From Acetobacter conturbans (GTDB lineage: Bacteria; Pseudomonadota; Alphaproteobacteria; Acetobacterales; Acetobacteraceae), in NCBI RefSeq assembly GCF_011516755.1, contig NZ_WOSY01000003.1, positions 186,001-250,000 of the forward strand: DNA of 64,000 bases. The letters are read 5' to 3'. Made by a program: the position numbers and the translations under genes. Positions 26,595-38,026 of the stretch are shown here, in pieces; position 1 is the first letter of the stretch; every line of letters starts with the position of its first letter. The notes beneath the pieces were generated by a model. It was given only the letters and a program-made list of their open reading frames with translations. It ran no database searches and had not been told where the DNA came from.

Positions 26595-26987
26595 TTACGG
26601 CTCGTTTTTCGGCCGCCTGCGCCGCTTCAGCAAACGCACGATCGAACGCTGAACCGACAGTCGCTCGCCTACATCAAGACTTCGGTAAAGCCGCAGGAGA
26701 TCGACTTCATCGATCGCAAGCTGAACCACAGCTTCCTGCGTGGCCATCCCGGTCAGAAAAACTTCTGGCGGCACCTGGAATAATTCCGCAAGCCGCGGCA
26801 GATACTCCCGCACGCGACCGTCGCGGTCAGTCTCCCAGTGAGCGATCGCACTGCGGGACAATCCCAAAGTGCGTGCCAGCTCAACCTGTGTCATCCCCGC
26901 GTACTGCCGTAACGCGCGAATACGTTGTCCCAGCGTGTCGTGACTACCCAGACTTGCGCCAAGATCCGAAGGCGCTTGTGTTGCCAT
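26595..26987 (-). CDS. XRE-family helix-turn-helix regulator
   Basis: A 130-residue DNA-binding protein with a Cro/C1-type HTH at about residues 18-75 (LGQRIRALRQYAGMTQVELARTLGLSRSAIAHWE in sense). The remaining 50 residues are helical and basic at the end (RRRRPKNEP). No ligand domain. It begins 50 bases after gcvP on the same strand, without a visible terminator, so it could be part of the gcv transcript and regulate it, or glycine/one-carbon metabolism. A GGATGGAG ribosome site precedes the ATG. A GGCTTTTCC/GGAAAAGCC inverted repeat at about 26480-26511 may end the transcript. Confidence 0.85.
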   Translation of the reverse strand: MATQAPSDLGASLGSHDTLGQRIRALRQYAGMTQVELARTLGLSRSAIAHWETDRDGRVREYLPRLAELFQVPPEVFLTGMATQEAVVQLAIDEVDLLRLYRSLDVGERLSVQRSIVRLLKRRRRPKNEP

Positions 26988-27037
26988 TATATCTCCATCC
27001 CGAAAGACGCATCATTATGCACCCGTCGGGGTAAAAC

Positions 27038-29905
<2,868 letters not shown>

Positions 29906-29968
29906 GGATATTCCCCGTATCAGAAAGAAGGTTTCAAAGTTCAGTGACCATCGGGAATACCCCCCGGA

Positions 29969-30334
29969 TCAGCCGATCAGCGCGGCGTAGGCGTTTGCGT
30001 CCAGTAGGTCCGCCAGTTGTGCTTCCTTCGTCAGCTTCATCTTCAGCATCCAGCCTTTGCCTTCCGGATCGCTGCTAATGAGTTCAGGATTGCTCGCCAG
30101 ATCCGGATTCCCCTCGACGATCACACCATCGACTGGCGCATACACGTCAGATGCCGCCTTGACGGATTCGACGACGGCGATGGAATCACCAAGTTGCACA
30201 TCATTCGCCGAGACATTCAGTTCGAAAAACACGATCTCGCCCAGTTCTTCGGCGGCATGCTTCGTGATCCCGACGACCGCGACATCCCCCTCGACGCGCA
30301 GCCACTCATGTTCTTTCGTGAAATAAAGCGTCAT
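29969..30334 (-). CDS. gcvH: glycine cleavage system H protein
   Basis: The 121-residue lipoyl carrier that shuttles the aminomethyl intermediate between GcvP, GcvT and lipoamide dehydrogenase. The lipoylated lysine is K59 in VVESVKAASDVYAPVDG. The N-terminus YFTKEHEWLRVEG is typical. It lies 89 bases after gcvT and 63 before gcvP in a gcvTHP operon. Confidence 0.97.
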   Translation of the reverse strand: MTLYFTKEHEWLRVEGDVAVVGITKHAAEELGEIVFFELNVSANDVQLGDSIAVVESVKAASDVYAPVDGVIVEGNPDLASNPELISSDPEGKGWMLKMKLTKEAQLADLLDANAYAALIG

Positions 30335-30423
30335 CCCGCTCTCTCCGCAATGTCCGGAAGCCTGTTGCTTCGGTGTAAAAATGTTTTCCAGTCAGGAGAG
30401 TCCTGCACCGGATACAGCCAGTA

Positions 30424-31557
30424 TCAGCGTTTGAAACCCGCAGGCACGAACGGCATCGATGCCACCGTCACCGGGATACGACGACCGCGCAGTTCCGCGA
30501 AAACTTTCGTGCCCACCGGGACATAAGCCGTTTCGACATACCCCATCGCGACGGGCGACTGGAGGGTCGGGCCAAACGCACCGGACGTCACCACGCCGAT
30601 CGGGGAGCCGCCCTCGTTCGTGGCGAACAGTTCAGCGCCATGCCGCACCGGGGCGCGTCCCTCCGCCAGCAATCCGACACGACGGCGGCTCGCGCCCTTG
30701 TCCAGTTGGGTCAGAATAAGGTCGGAACCGGGGAAACCACCGGCGCGCGCGCCGCCATTGCGACGCACTTTCTGTATCGCCCATTCCAGCGCGCCTTCGA
30801 CAGGCGAAGTCGTCTCGTCGAGATCGGAACCGTAGAGGCAAAGACCGGCTTCGAGCCGGAGACTGTCACGGGCGCCCAGGCCGATCGGCTTCACTTCCGG
30901 CTGATCCAGCAGGGCTCTGGCGACATGCTCCGCATCCGCCACCGGAACGCTGATCTCGAACCCGTCCTCGCCCGTATAGCCGGAGCGCGTGACGATCGCA
31001 TCGGCACCCTCAAGCGTGCCGCTTCTGGCATCCATGAATTTCATGGTCGCGACGTCCGGCATCAGACGCCCCAGCGCGGTCTCGGCTGCCGGTCCCTGCA
31101 GTGCAAGCAACGCCCGGTCTTCCAGCGGCTCCACCGTGCAGTCGCCAGAAAGCTCGGCCTGCATCCGGGCAATGTCCTGCGCCTTGCAGGCAGCATTGAT
31201 GACCACAAGGAACCACTGCCCCATGTTGACGATCATCAGGTCATCGAGAATGCCGCCTGCGTCGTTCGTCAGGAACCCGTAGCGCTGGCGACCGGCTTTC
31301 AGGCCCAGCACGTCAACCGGCACGATCCGTTCCAGCGCGAGAGCCACACGGGCCATGTCGCCATCGATCGGACGCAGAGCGACCTGCCCCATGTGGGAGA
31401 CATCGAACAGACCCGCAGATGTCCGGGTGTGCTGGTGCTCGGTCATGATGCCGTCGGCATAGTGCAGCGGCATGGCATAACCGGCGAAAGGCACCATTCG
31501 GGCGCCACGTTCTTCATGCAGGGAAAAGAGGGGGGTGTGGAGAAGAGGCTCGCTCAT
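30424..31557 (-). CDS. gcvT: glycine cleavage system aminomethyltransferase (T protein)
   Basis: Transfers the methylene group from aminomethyl-lipoyl GcvH to tetrahydrofolate, releasing ammonia. The 377-residue protein has FSLHEERGARMVPFAGYAMPL at the start, the folate-binding SHMGQVAL, DALRL-like region RDSLRLEAGLCLYG, and a C-terminal beta-barrel. The ATG at 31557 follows GAGG; a TTG at 31563 is also in frame. First gene of the operon, with a leader of some 230 bases containing two glycine aptamers. Confidence 0.95.
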   Translation of the reverse strand: MSEPLLHTPLFSLHEERGARMVPFAGYAMPLHYADGIMTEHQHTRTSAGLFDVSHMGQVALRPIDGDMARVALALERIVPVDVLGLKAGRQRYGFLTNDAGGILDDLMIVNMGQWFLVVINAACKAQDIARMQAELSGDCTVEPLEDRALLALQGPAAETALGRLMPDVATMKFMDARSGTLEGADAIVTRSGYTGEDGFEISVPVADAEHVARALLDQPEVKPIGLGARDSLRLEAGLCLYGSDLDETTSPVEGALEWAIQKVRRNGGARAGGFPGSDLILTQLDKGASRRRVGLLAEGRAPVRHGAELFATNEGGSPIGVVTSGAFGPTLQSPVAMGYVETAYVPVGTKVFAELRGRRIPVTVASMPFVPAGFKR

Positions 31558-31642
31558 CGGCAAGCCTCGACAGAACTAAGGATACACGGCACACACATCA
31601 TAAGAACGCTCTCCAATTCCGGATAACCCGGTTTAGCCCAGC

Positions 31643-31793
31643 GCCCCTTCTGTCCGTTTGCCTGAGATCGCTATCCCGTCGGCGGGCGCTCAGGGCGCCA
31701 CTCTCCAGAATGTCCTGTCACAGGGTCCTTTTGCCTGAGAGTTTCCAAGGGCGGTTGCTCCTTCGGCGCCGGTTCAGGACCGGTCTCTCCCAC
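31643..31793 (-). promoter_or_regulatory. tandem glycine riboswitch
   Basis: Read on the minus strand, two glycine aptamers follow each other. The first has GGGAGAGACCGG, GCCGAAGGAGCAACC and CTCTCAGGCAAAAGGACC; the second has GGAGAGTGGCGCC, CGCCGACGGGATAGC and TCTCAGGCAAACGGACAG. Both end in the conserved TCAGGCAAA-GGAC core, and about 20 bases link them. It lies 86 bases upstream of gcvT. In this family glycine binding usually turns expression of the gcv operon on. Confidence 0.93.
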
Positions 31794-32103
31794 TGTGACA
31801 CTTATTTGTCTCGCATTCCGACATGTCGCTGTCAAATAAATCTTTCGGCCATAAATGACCGTTTTTCGACAGTGCAGGCCGTCATTCCCAGTAATACTTT
31901 ACTGTATGCACCCTTTTCGGGGTGTCATTGGATGATTCCTGATCCGAAATGTTTTCAGCCGGTTAGACCGCGATCATCAAAATATAACATTTCAATGCCA
32001 AAAATTTTCTTGCACCTCATCAATAAACGACCTATCCACCGCGCTTCTTGGCCCTAGGGGGCGGTTTCGCCCAACAGGCTGTCTACTGGTTTGGGGGTAC
32101 GTC

Positions 32104-32568
32104 GTGAACGCACTTGCTCAACTGGGGATGGTCTCGGAACTCCCGAGCAATAACCAGACTTCTGCCATCGCTCCTTCTCACGAGGAAGAGCGCACGGACT
32201 ATTTCGTCGAGCGGGACGGCGAGAGATTTGCCGGAACGCATCTTCTCATCGATCTGTGGGAAGCCGTGAATCTTGATGATCCGGCAAAGATCGACGCAAC
32301 GCTGTGCGAAGCAGCCGTGGCCGCAGGCGCTACGATCCTGCATAGCCATTTCCACCATTTTTCTCCGAATGGTGGCGTTTCGGGTGTTGTGGTGCTGGCC
32401 GAAAGCCACATCTCCATCCACACATGGCCGGAGCGTGACTTCGCAGCTGTGGACATCTTCATGTGCGGTGCATGTGACCCGCATCTGTCGATTCCGGTGA
32501 TGCAGCGCCTGTTCCAGGCACAGCGCGTGCTCGTCGACGAGCAACGTCGCGGTCGGACTGCGGTCTGA
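32104..32568 (+). CDS. speD: S-adenosylmethionine decarboxylase proenzyme
   Basis: Makes decarboxylated SAM, the aminopropyl donor for spermidine. The 154-residue bacterial-type proenzyme has the self-processing site LAESHISIHTWPE, cleaving between E100 and S101 to give the pyruvoyl group, plus the conserved THLLIDLWEA and CGACDPHLSI with the proton-donor Cys. It starts at GTG behind GGGGGT; an ATG at 32128 is possible. The N-terminal 30 residues extend past the usual start and may be unstructured. speE follows at 93 bases. A hairpin GGGCG-GTTT-CGCCC lies just upstream (32059-32072). Confidence 0.95.
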   Translation: MNALAQLGMVSELPSNNQTSAIAPSHEEERTDYFVERDGERFAGTHLLIDLWEAVNLDDPAKIDATLCEAAVAAGATILHSHFHHFSPNGGVSGVVVLAESHISIHTWPERDFAAVDIFMCGACDPHLSIPVMQRLFQAQRVLVDEQRRGRTAV

Positions 32569-32661
32569 CTCAAATCTTTCAGGTCTGACCAGTATTCGGC
32601 AGCAGGAATGGCTTGGTTATGAGCCAGCCCTGTTGCCGTTGCTGATATGTGGAGAGCTGCC

Positions 32662-33531
32662 ATGTCTGCAGAATGGCTGAACGAAGGGCTGTACGACAGC
32701 TGGGGCCAACGTTTCCGTGTTCGCAAGGAACTGGCCCGCGTCAAAAGTCCTTTTCAGGACATCGTCGTTTTTGAAAGCGACTCACATGGTCGTGTGCTTA
32801 TGCTCGACGGTGTCGTGCAGATCACCGAGGCGGACGAGTTCGTCTATCAGGAGATGCTGACGCACGTCCCGCTCTTCACGCACCCCGATCCGCGCCGCGT
32901 GCTGATCATCGGCGCTGGCGATGGTGGCGTGCTGCGGCGGGTGCTGGAACACAAGGCTGTCGAGAAAGCCGTCATGGTGGAAATCGACGGAGCTGTCATC
33001 GAACTTTCCAAGACGCACCTCCCGAAAATTGCGGGCGATGCATGGAACGACGCACGCGCCGACGTCATTGTCGGTGATGGCATCGCCTATGTTGCCGAAG
33101 CGCCGGACGCATCGTTCGATGTCATCATCGTCGACAGCACCGATCCGATCGGTGTGGGTGAAGTTCTCTTCACGGACTCGTTCTACGAGCACTGCGCCCG
33201 CATTCTTGGCCCCAACGGCCTGATTGTGAACCAGTGCGGTGTTCCGTTCATGCAGGCCGATGAATTGCATGAGACAAGTGTGCGTCGGGCAAAATTCTTC
33301 CCGCAGGTTTCAGCCTATGTCGCGGCTGTCCCGACTTATGTCGGCGGCTTCATGACTCTGGGCATTGCCTCCAAGGGCGAAGATCCGACCCACCAGGACG
33401 TCGCTCAAGTGCGGGCACGGGCGGAAAAAGCCGGTATTCTCGGCAATACGCAATACTGGACGCCGGAGATCCACATCGGCTCCTTCAATCTGCCGCCCTA
33501 CATCGCGAAGCATCTGCCCGCAAAAGGCTGA
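32662..33531 (+). CDS. speE: spermidine synthase (polyamine aminopropyltransferase)
   Basis: Transfers the aminopropyl group to putrescine. The 289-residue protein has EWLNEGLYDSWGQRFRV at the N-terminus, VLMLDGVVQITEADEFVYQEML, the nucleotide-binding VLIIGAGDGGVLRRVLEH and the catalytic VDSTDPIGVGEVLF with Asp. Start chosen at 32662 (GGAGAG 5 bases upstream). Forms a unit with speD and ends before a long-looped hairpin. Confidence 0.96.
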   Translation: MSAEWLNEGLYDSWGQRFRVRKELARVKSPFQDIVVFESDSHGRVLMLDGVVQITEADEFVYQEMLTHVPLFTHPDPRRVLIIGAGDGGVLRRVLEHKAVEKAVMVEIDGAVIELSKTHLPKIAGDAWNDARADVIVGDGIAYVAEAPDASFDVIIVDSTDPIGVGEVLFTDSFYEHCARILGPNGLIVNQCGVPFMQADELHETSVRRAKFFPQVSAYVAAVPTYVGGFMTLGIASKGEDPTHQDVAQVRARAEKAGILGNTQYWTPEIHIGSFNLPPYIAKHLPAKG

Positions 33532-33553
33532 CGCTGTACACACGACTTCACGC

Positions 33554-33606
33554 TGCTTTGCCTTTTTCCAGCCGGGAACACGTTCCTCTGGCAGAAAAGG
33601 CAAAGC
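33554..33606 (+). terminator. long-loop hairpin after speE
   Basis: GCTTTGCCTTTT and AAAAGGCAAAGC form a perfect 12-bp stem around a loop of about 28 bases, which itself can pair partly (CCAG/CTGG). It lies 22 bases past the speE stop. Probably a terminator or a 3' stabilising structure. Confidence 0.55.
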
Positions 33607-34003
33607 GTGCGTCGGAAGGATGGGATACGATTTTCACGATGTGAAGAACGTTTCCCCACATGCAACACCCGGCGACAGGCGACCGAATTCCGGTCTGCCT
33701 TCACCGGGGCTTCCCGCATCAGAATCATCATCGGCTTTTCTGCCTTCTGTATGCAGCAACCAGCGGTCCGCCGCCCCCTGAATTCATAAATCGCTTTTAC
33801 AGAACGCTGCGTGGCGAAATTCCGAAAGAGTGGAACGGCTCTCCGCGCGAATGCTGACGAAAGCGCCTTCATGACGCCCGCTTCCCTGCTTCGGGAAAAT
33901 CAATTTCCAGCTTGCCCCGAGCGGAACAAGCGCGCGGACATGAAATAACCTCCGAAAAATGGAAGGGTGTGCTTCACCCCATCCAATGGGGAATGACACC
34001 AAA

Positions 34004-34162
34004 AGGCTGTTTCAAAAGCTCTCTGGTGAGCATGACCGCTCTGAGGATGCGCGCGCCGGTATGGGGTGTTGAGCACTGAAGCGAAACAGTCATGCGGACC
34101 GTGAGCATCGGAGCGCGAAAAACGCGCGTCGGATCGCCCGCAGAGAGCTTTTGAAACAGCCT
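34004..34162. repeat. MITE-like inverted-repeat element, intact copy
   Basis: A 159-base element bounded by perfect 22-bp inverted repeats, AGGCTGTTTCAAAAGCTCTC plus TG at 34004-34025 and its complement at 34141-34162. The interior matches the copy at 255-418, including TGAAGCGAAACAGTCATGC at 34077-34095. No coding capacity. It looks like a non-autonomous transposable element mobilised by an IS elsewhere in the genome. Confidence 0.8.
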
Positions 34163-34176
34163 CTAAGACTGCACCC

Positions 34177-34246
34177 TTCCCTCTCTTCCCTCTCTTCCCT
34201 CTCTTCCCTCTCTTCCCTCTCTTCCCTCTCTTCCCTCTCTTCCCTC
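34177..34246. repeat. 9-bp tandem repeat (TTCCCTCTC)
   Basis: Seven perfect units of TTCCCTCTC from 34177 to 34239 and most of an eighth to 34246. One strand is pure pyrimidine. It starts 14 bases after the inverted-repeat element, outside any gene, and is a candidate variable-number locus. Confidence 0.95.
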
Positions 34247-35014
34247 ACAACGTTCACAGCGAGAGATCAAGCGCCACCACCGCGTTGATTGCATCCATTG
34301 AGACCGCCGCAGGCTTTGAGGCGTATGGGCCAAAGTTCATTAAATTTTCCACCAGCTTTCGGCAAAAACGACGGACCTTGATCCATGGGTGGTCGATCTT
34401 CTGCTTCATCAGAACATGCTGTTACCGAAGGATGGAAATGCGGCACTCGCCTCTTCAAAGGGCAGACAATGACCGATCAGCCCCATCATGTCCCACGTCC
34501 GGATAAGTTGAGTAGGTTGAGTTTTCGGAAGAGCGGTGAAACTGGACGGAGGGGACCGCTGGCTCCGTCCATGACAAACACGGAGATGATGGTGATGGGT
34601 TCACTTCCGCGTTTCTTCACCGTCAGGATTCCCCTCCATGCGGACAACGCGGCTTCTGCCGCAACAAGGTTCTTTCGGCTTCGACAAAGGACTGCGGCAC
34701 AGATCCTTCAGTCCATCTGTGCCGACCGAAATACCGGCAGGAGCGGATAGCCAGTCTCCGGCACCCCAGCACATGCATAGTCAGGGGTGTCTGACCGGCA
34801 GGCTGCGCTGGCGATCCTGAGCTATCAACCTCCCTGAAACTTGAACATCCCAGCTTGCGATGGCCTCTACAACGCCATGCATCGAGTCATTCCCCGACTG
34901 AGCAACCCACGTTACGCAGAACATTTATTCTGACAAAATAAACGTAACTAACTAATAAATATACATTTTATTTTTAATTAAATGACACCAAGTGCCATAT
35001 TCACAATCATGTGA

Positions 35015-35086
35015 CCGACGATTTAGTTGCTGTTTTCCGCATGACCATATATCCGACGATATAGTTATAGCAGACCATATCGGTCC
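35015..35086. promoter_or_regulatory. direct repeats and dyad upstream of aldehyde dehydrogenase
   Basis: CCGACGATTTAGTTGCTG (35015-35032) recurs as CCGACGATATAGTTATAG (35053-35070), 38 bases apart. Beyond it lies a dyad GACC-ATATC-GGTC (35073-35085), and GACCATAT occurs at 35043-35050 and 35073-35080. The spacing of nearly four helical turns suggests binding of a regulator to one DNA face. The TetR protein at 38027-38686 is a candidate, by proximity only. Confidence 0.45.
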
Positions 35087-35143
35087 TGATTAGAGTCCCT
35101 CGCGTCCCAGGACGACCCGAAAACCAGACATATGGAGTCACCC

Positions 35144-36649
35144 ATGTCGGTCACCCAGGAACCTCCCTTCAAACCCCGTTACGGCAATTATATCGGTGGT
35201 GAGTGGAAAGCGCCCGTAAAGGGCGAATACATGAAGAACATCTCGCCGGTGGACGGTCGCACGCTTTGCGAAGTTCCGCAGTCCACCAAGGAAGATGTCG
35301 AACTGGCGCTGGATGCCGCCCACAAGGCGTTCAAGGGCTGGGCGCATACCTCCATCACCGACCGGTCCAACATTCTCCTCAAGGCCGCCGACCGTATGGA
35401 GGCCAATCTCGACCTTCTGGCGCGCGCCGAGACGTGGGACAACGGCAAGCCGATCCGCGAAACGCTCAACGCCGACATCCCGCTGGCCATCGACCATTTC
35501 CGCTATTTCGCTGGCTGTCTCCGGGCTCAAGAAGGCGGCATTACCGATATCAATGACGATACGGTCGCCTACCATTTCCACGAACCTCTCGGTGTGGTCG
35601 GTCAGATCATTCCGTGGAATTTCCCGTTGCTGATGGGCTCATGGAAGCTGGCACCTGCTCTGGCGGCAGGCAACTGCGTCGTGATGAAACCTGCCGAGAC
35701 GACTCCCGCCAGCATGCTGGTGCTGATGGAAATCATCGGCGACCTGTTCCCGGCTGGCACGCTGAACATCGTCAACGGCCTCGGGCGTGATGTTGGTGCG
35801 GCTCTGTCCAACAGCACGCGCATCGCCAAGATCGCCTTCACCGGTTCCACGCCGACCGGCAAGATGATCGCGCATGCGGCAGCGGAAAATCTGATCCCTG
35901 CCACGCTCGAACTGGGCGGCAAGTCTCCGAACATCTTCTTCGCCGACGTCATGGACCATGATGACGACTATCTCGACAAGGCGCTGGAAGGTTTCACCCT
36001 GTTCGCGCTCAATCAGGGCCAGATCTGCTCCTGCCCGAGCCGCGCGCTGGTTCACGAATCCATCTATGACAAGTTCATCGAACGCGTCATTCCGCGTGTG
36101 AAGGCCATCAGGCAGGGCAACCCGCTCGACCCCGAGACGATGATGGGCGCCCAGAACTCGCTCATGCAGCAGAACAAGATTCTGGAATATATCGACATCG
36201 GTCGCAACGAAGACAAAGCCCAGTTGCTTTCCGGTGGCGCCAGGCCAGATCTGGGCGCTCCCTTCAATGATGGTTTCTATGTCCAGCCGACCGTGTTCCG
36301 TGGTGACAACACCATGCGTATTTTCCGCGAGGAAATTTTTGGACCCGTCCTGACCGTCACGACCTTCAAGAACGAAGCCGAAGCGCTTGCCATCGCCAAC
36401 GACACCGAATTCGGTCTAGGATCAGGCGTCTGGTCGCGCAACGGCAACATCTGTCACCGCGTTGCCAAGGGCCTTGAAGCTGGTCGCGTGTGGGTGAACT
36501 GCTATCATGTCTATCCGGCGGGAGCGGCCTTCGGCGGTTATAAAAAGTCCGGCATCGGGCGTGAAACCCACAAAATGGTCCTTGAACATTATCAGCAGAC
36601 CAAGAACATTCTGACGAGCTACTCTGAAAAGAAGCTCGGTTTCTTTTGA
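35144..36649 (+). CDS. NAD(P)-dependent aldehyde dehydrogenase (ExaC/AldB-like)
   Basis: Oxidises an aldehyde, probably acetaldehyde, to the acid in the cytoplasm. The 501-residue protein has [14 protein letters not shown] at the start, the cofactor-binding [20 protein letters not shown] and [11 protein letters not shown], catalytic Glu in ELGGKSPN and catalytic Cys in [14 protein letters not shown], with the [10 protein letters not shown] and [10 protein letters not shown] signatures. Start at 35144 follows GGAG. It has a repeat-rich promoter region and is followed at 78 bases by an NDH-2 gene that could reoxidise the NADH made. Confidence 0.92.
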   Translation: MSVTQEPPFKPRYGNYIGGEWKAPVKGEYMKNISPVDGRTLCEVPQSTKEDVELALDAAHKAFKGWAHTSITDRSNILLKAADRMEANLDLLARAETWDNGKPIRETLNADIPLAIDHFRYFAGCLRAQEGGITDINDDTVAYHFHEPLGVVGQIIPWNFPLLMGSWKLAPALAAGNCVVMKPAETTPASMLVLMEIIGDLFPAGTLNIVNGLGRDVGAALSNSTRIAKIAFTGSTPTGKMIAHAAAENLIPATLELGGKSPNIFFADVMDHDDDYLDKALEGFTLFALNQGQICSCPSRALVHESIYDKFIERVIPRVKAIRQGNPLDPETMMGAQNSLMQQNKILEYIDIGRNEDKAQLLSGGARPDLGAPFNDGFYVQPTVFRGDNTMRIFREEIFGPVLTVTTFKNEAEALAIANDTEFGLGSGVWSRNGNICHRVAKGLEAGRVWVNCYHVYPAGAAFGGYKKSGIGRETHKMVLEHYQQTKNILTSYSEKKLGFF

Positions 36650-36656
36650 TGTGGCC

Positions 36657-36682
36657 GGGCGGGACCGTTTTATATCCCGCCC
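36657..36682 (+). terminator. hairpin between aldehyde dehydrogenase and NDH-2 genes
   Basis: GGGCGGGA and TCCCGCCC form a perfect 8-bp stem with a 10-base loop 8 bases after the stop. No T run follows, so it may be a weak terminator or a processing/stabilising element that allows partial read-through into the NDH-2 gene. Confidence 0.5.
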
Positions 36683-36727
36683 ATCATATCTTGAGCCGAC
36701 GTTTCCATGACGACCCCAGGAAGGGAC

Positions 36728-38011
36728 ATGAACAAAAAATCCGAAATCCTGATCGTTGGTGGTGGCGTCGCGGGCCTAGCCCTCGCCACTCGCCTTGGAC
36801 AAACCATGGGTCGCCTGGGACAGGCCCGAATCACGCTGATCGACAAGAGCTTTTCCCATGTGTGGAAGCCGATGCTGCACTGTTTCGCGGCCGGCACGGC
36901 ACAGAACGAAAACGATCGTATCAGCTTCATGGCTCAGGCCAGCCGCCATCATTTTGAGTTCTGGCCGGGTGAGGTCATCGGCCTCGACCGGGAGAAACGG
37001 CAGGCTGTTCTTGGTCCCTTTCACGCATCCGATGGCGCTCTGGTTCTCGAAGGCCGGACTGTCAATTATGATGCGCTGATCCTCTCGATCGGCAGTTGCG
37101 CCAATGATTTCCGTACGCCGGGTGTCGCGGAACATTGTCTCTTCATCGACAATCTGGTGGAGGCGAACGGCTTCAATGAGAAGTTCCGCATGGAGCTGCT
37201 CCGCGCCTATGACGGTGGTAACGAACTCGATATCGCCATTGTCGGAGGCGGTGCAACCGGCACGCAGCTTGCGGCGGAACTCCACAAGGCGCTCGAGATT
37301 GTCGGGCTGCACTCCTTCGCTCAGACACCACCATCCCTGAAGGTGACTCTGCTCGAAGCCGGACCGCGCATTCTTCCTGCATTTCCAGAAGCGGTGTCGG
37401 AGGCGGCGAAAAAGCAGCTCGAAAACATCAAGGTCGACGTGCGGACATCGGCAATGGTGTCAGGGGCCGACGAAACGGGCTTCAGCCTGAAAGACGGCAC
37501 CCACATTCCCGCGAGGCTGCGCGTGTGGGCCGCAGGTGTGAAGGCGCCTGAGGTCACGACCGGTTTTGGGGGGCTGTCCCTCAGCCGCTCGGGGCAGATT
37601 CTCGTGCATCCCACCCTACAGTCGGTCGATGATCCGGCTATCTTCGCTGTGGGTGACTGTAGCTATATCGCGTCGGAACCGTTGCCGCCCACGGCGCAGG
37701 TCGCACGGCAGCAGGCTCACCATCTGGCGCGACATCTTCCCGGCTGGTTGCTCAACCAGCGAGAAATCCCGAGCTGTGTGTTCCGCAACAAGGGCGCCAT
37801 TATCGCGCTTGGCGACTATAATGGATGGGGCACGCTGCCGGGGGGAACCGTGTTCGGCGGTGGAGCGCTAAAGGGCCTCACGGCCCGTCTTGGGCACGAG
37901 ATGCTCTACCGGCAGCACCAGATCGAACTTTATGGCTGGTATCGCGGACTTATGTCGTGTCTCGCCGACTGGATCGATACGCTGGTGCGTCCGTCAGTGC
38001 GTCTCGACTGA
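36728..38011 (+). CDS. ndh: type II NADH:quinone oxidoreductase (NDH-2)
   Basis: A single-subunit, non-proton-pumping flavoenzyme passing electrons from NADH to ubiquinone at the inner membrane face. The 427-residue protein has two dinucleotide-binding motifs, LIVGGGVAGLALATRL (FAD, near residue 7) and IAIVGGGATGTQLAAEL (NADH, near residue 170), IFAVGDCSYIA for the FAD ribityl Asp, and a C-terminal amphipathic region likely to anchor it to the membrane. The ATG at 36728 has AGGAAGGG just upstream; the frame extends to 36707. It probably shares a transcript with the aldehyde dehydrogenase gene. Confidence 0.9.
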   Translation: MNKKSEILIVGGGVAGLALATRLGQTMGRLGQARITLIDKSFSHVWKPMLHCFAAGTAQNENDRISFMAQASRHHFEFWPGEVIGLDREKRQAVLGPFHASDGALVLEGRTVNYDALILSIGSCANDFRTPGVAEHCLFIDNLVEANGFNEKFRMELLRAYDGGNELDIAIVGGGATGTQLAAELHKALEIVGLHSFAQTPPSLKVTLLEAGPRILPAFPEAVSEAAKKQLENIKVDVRTSAMVSGADETGFSLKDGTHIPARLRVWAAGVKAPEVTTGFGGLSLSRSGQILVHPTLQSVDDPAIFAVGDCSYIASEPLPPTAQVARQQAHHLARHLPGWLLNQREIPSCVFRNKGAIIALGDYNGWGTLPGGTVFGGGALKGLTARLGHEMLYRQHQIELYGWYRGLMSCLADWIDTLVRPSVRLD

Positions 38012-38026
38012 TAAGGGAAAGCCGGA

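Larger units (their letters stand above)
33607..35143. other. 1.5 kb gene-poor stretch with repeats
   Basis: No supported gene. It holds an intact inverted-repeat element, a 9-bp tandem array, and from about 34915 to 35100 an AT-rich part forming the promoter region of the aldehyde dehydrogenase gene. Short open frames at 34285-34750 show no family features, and GC and codon pattern do not favour one frame. Confidence 0.5.

Noticed and set aside
34177..34246. Tandem repeat considered as a CRISPR array
   Set aside because: Units are 9 bases in direct contact without spacers and no cas gene is present.
34285..34750. Overlapping frames in the gene-poor region after the 9-bp repeat
   Set aside because: They lack ribosome sites and codon bias and contain no motif; no transposase remnant could be recognised.
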